Assembly: GCA_964470055.1 (NCBI GenBank)
Contig: CAYXZZ010000005.1
Span: forward strand, 1-33,320
Direction: 5' to 3'
DNA length: 33,320 bases
DNA from: JAEDES01 sp964470055
GTDB taxonomy: Bacteria; Bacillota_I; Bacilli_A; RF39; UBA660
The notes below the pieces were generated by a model, which was given only the letters and a program-made list of their open reading frames with translations, made no database searches and was not told the origin of the DNA. The position numbers and the translations under genes are program-made. Below, in pieces: positions 32,314 through 33,320 of the stretch; position 1 is the first letter of the stretch; every line of letters begins with the position of its first letter.

Positions 32314-32345
32314 CCTCAGCCTTTTCCGTCAGACCAAGTCGACTA
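32314..32345. repeat. Diverged inverted copy of the tRNA-Gly anticodon arm in its own leader
   Basis: On the plus strand CCTCAGCCTT (32314-32323) is identical to the sense tRNA sequence at 32275-32266, and CCAAGTCGACTA (32334-32345) matches 10 of 12 bases of CCAAGCTGACTA at 32265-32254. The precursor RNA therefore carries an antisense copy of the anticodon arm, interrupted by 10 bases. Confidence 0.65.
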
Positions 32346-32364
32346 AATCAAGTAGACAAGTTAA

Positions 32365-32392
32365 ATTATACCAGAACCAGAAATATTGTCAA
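32365..32392 (-). promoter_or_regulatory. Promoter of tRNA-Gly
   Basis: On the minus strand TTGACA (32392-32387), 16-base spacer, TATAAT (32370-32365) with an extended TGG: close to perfect consensus. Confidence 0.8.
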
Positions 32393-32428
32393 CACTTTTT
32401 TGTAAAAAAAAAATTATTTTTTTGAAAA

Positions 32429-32463
32429 ATATACTGCTTTCCTTTTAAAATAAAGTAGTATAT
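32429..32463. promoter_or_regulatory. Dyad overlapping the HAD gene promoter
   Basis: ATATACTGCTTT (32429-32440) is inverted as AAAGTAGTATAT (32452-32463) with one mismatch (G-T). The right arm overlaps TATACT (32461-32466), the likely -10 box. It could be a repressor operator. Confidence 0.4.
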
Positions 32464-32485
32464 ACTAAACATAGAGGGTGATTTA

Positions 32486-33178
32486 ATGAAAATTTTAGGT
32501 AGTGACTTTGATAATACATTGTACTTTTTAGACGATGAAGAAAAAACAAGAAAAAATATTGAAGCAGTAAAAAGGTTTATTGCTAAGGGAAACATCTTTT
32601 GCATCATCACAGGAAGAACCTATTTAGAAATAAAAGAAGACTTAATCAAACTAGGTCTCCCATACACATATCTAGTTTGTGCAGATGGAGCCTTAATATT
32701 CGACAGCACAGATTATTGTTTAAAAAAAATTAATTTAGACCGGGAAGTAGTGGAAAAAACTGTCAAAATACTAAAAGAAAACGGTTACGACCCATATCTA
32801 GAAGATGGTTATAACATAACCACAAATCCTGATGACTGCATTAAAGTTTCTTCATTATATGCAACAACTAAAGAAGATGGAATCCGCATTGCCAAACTCA
32901 TCTCTAAAGAATTAAATGTATACACCTATGCAAGTAGAAAACACGTTAATGTCAACAATCCATTAAATGACAAAAAGCAAGCAATCATTCGCTTAGCAGA
33001 AGTTGCTAGTCTTAATCCAACAAAATTTCACGTTATTGGTGATGACATCAACGACTACGAAATGTTAGAGGCCTTCGATGCCGCAACAGTCGAAAGACAT
33101 AATCCAATGCTAGATAAATTAAATCTACCAGTATATAAAACATTAGCCGATTATATAGATTATTTAATGAGTCATTAA
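32486..33178 (+). CDS. HAD-superfamily hydrolase, Cof type
   Basis: The protein has 230 residues. Motif I is D7-F-D9-N-T, motif II is IITGRT, and motif IV is VIGDDINDYEML; a C2-type cap lies between (about 80-150). Cof-type HAD enzymes are cytoplasmic Mg2+-dependent phosphatases of sugar phosphates, nucleotides or flavin precursors. AGGGTGAT precedes the start. It is monogenic with a terminator behind it. Substrate not determinable. Confidence 0.88.
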   Translation: MKILGSDFDNTLYFLDDEEKTRKNIEAVKRFIAKGNIFCIITGRTYLEIKEDLIKLGLPYTYLVCADGALIFDSTDYCLKKINLDREVVEKTVKILKENGYDPYLEDGYNITTNPDDCIKVSSLYATTKEDGIRIAKLISKELNVYTYASRKHVNVNNPLNDKKQAIIRLAEVASLNPTKFHVIGDDINDYEMLEAFDAATVERHNPMLDKLNLPVYKTLADYIDYLMSH

Positions 33179-33196
33179 CTACTATTTATCAACAAA

Positions 33197-33228
33197 AAAT
33201 ATTAGAAATATCTAGTATTTTTTTTTAC
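33197..33228 (+). terminator. Terminator of the HAD gene
   Basis: AAATATTAG (33197-33205) pairs with CTAGTATTT (33212-33220) with one G-U pair, followed by a T run. Confidence 0.75.
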
Positions 33229-33232
33229 TTTG

Positions 33233-33241
33233 TGTTATAAT
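33233..33241 (+). promoter_or_regulatory. Extended -10 promoter of the TypA-like gene
   Basis: TGTTATAAT fits the TGnTATAAT extended -10; the -35 region is poor. AGAGGTG lies ahead of the start at 33272. Confidence 0.55.
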
Positions 33242-33271
33242 GATGAACGTTGCAAGAAGAGGTGTATAAAA

Positions 33272-33320
33272 ATGGAAAAGAGAAATATAGCAATTATAGC
33301 ACATGTATACCATGGAAAAA
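33272..33320 (+). CDS. typA: Start of TypA/BipA-like translational GTPase (partial)
   Basis: Only the first 16 residues are in the window: MEKRNIAIIAHVYHGK. This is the N-terminus of TypA/BipA, a ribosome-associated GTPase, where the family has RNIAIIAHVDHGKTTL. The Asp of HVDHGK is Tyr here (codon TAC at 33308-33310), a change in the G1 GTP-binding loop. The gene continues beyond the window end, so completeness cannot be judged. Confidence 0.75.
   Translation, partial: MEKRNIAIIAHVYHGK

Noticed and set aside
32389..32610. Minus-strand frame overlapping the HAD gene start
   Set aside because: It runs through the HAD promoter dyad and coding start; hydrophobic composition comes from the reverse of AT-rich coding sequence.
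1..33320. CRISPR array
   Set aside because: No regularly spaced repeats and no Cas-type genes were seen.

Overview
The window looks like chromosomal DNA of a low-GC Gram-positive bacterium of the Bacillota, probably a gut-type member of the Bacilli. Genes are AT-rich with strong GGAGG-type ribosome binding sites. TGA is a normal stop (for example rdgB and the nuclease-like gene end in TGA) and tryptophan is TGG, so the genetic code is standard bacterial rather than mycoplasmal. Many promoters have extended -10 boxes (TGnTATAAT). The species cannot be named from the sequence alone.

Region 1 (1-22.4 kb) is mostly ordinary chromosome: a small lipoprotein; a Nudix/winged-helix regulator with a degraded Nudix box; a minus-strand pair of M16 peptidase-like proteins (YmfF/YmfH type); a minus-strand trkA-trkH potassium uptake operon; a small membrane protein and a permuted papain-like enzyme; a CNNM/CorC-type transporter with a YbaK-type tRNA-editing protein; two zincin-like proteins; adhE with a kinase-like phosphotransferase; a small HNH-like protein; a PRPP-synthetase-like enzyme; a DHH phosphoesterase; DUF362, radical SAM and DUF2935 proteins; rdgB; and pyrH. 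The pyrH leader is the most striking regulatory region: promoter, 22-codon leader ORF with a strong ribosome binding site, a U-rich stretch, and a 12-14 bp terminator whose stem contains the end of that ORF and which lies directly in front of the pyrH ribosome binding site. This is the layout of translation-coupled pyrimidine attenuation.

Region 2 (about 22.4-31.7 kb) is accessory. It starts with an orphan PD-(D/E)xK-like nuclease gene and then appears to be an integrative mobilizable element. The element carries a plus-strand four-gene operon: an AAA+ ATPase and a subtilisin-like protease (resembling the IetA/IetS pair known as a plasmid stability and antiphage system), a stand-alone NIF3-insert (PII-like) domain protein, and an RBBP9/YdeN-type serine hydrolase. 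On the minus strand it carries a MobV relaxase, a small partner protein, an NTP_transf_6 nucleotidyltransferase, and a large serine recombinase at the right edge. The ATPase ends in a helix-turn-helix-like segment and its promoter carries two direct repeats 21 bp apart, which suggests autoregulation. A divergent minus-strand small RNA gene seems to lie just upstream.

Region 3 (31.8-33.3 kb) is a 93-residue protein of unknown function placed behind two terminators, a tRNA-Gly(UCC) gene on the minus strand whose 5' leader holds a diverged antisense copy of its own anticodon arm, a HAD phosphatase, and the start of a TypA/BipA-like GTPase cut by the window end. The GTPase has Tyr where the family has Asp in the first GTP-binding motif.
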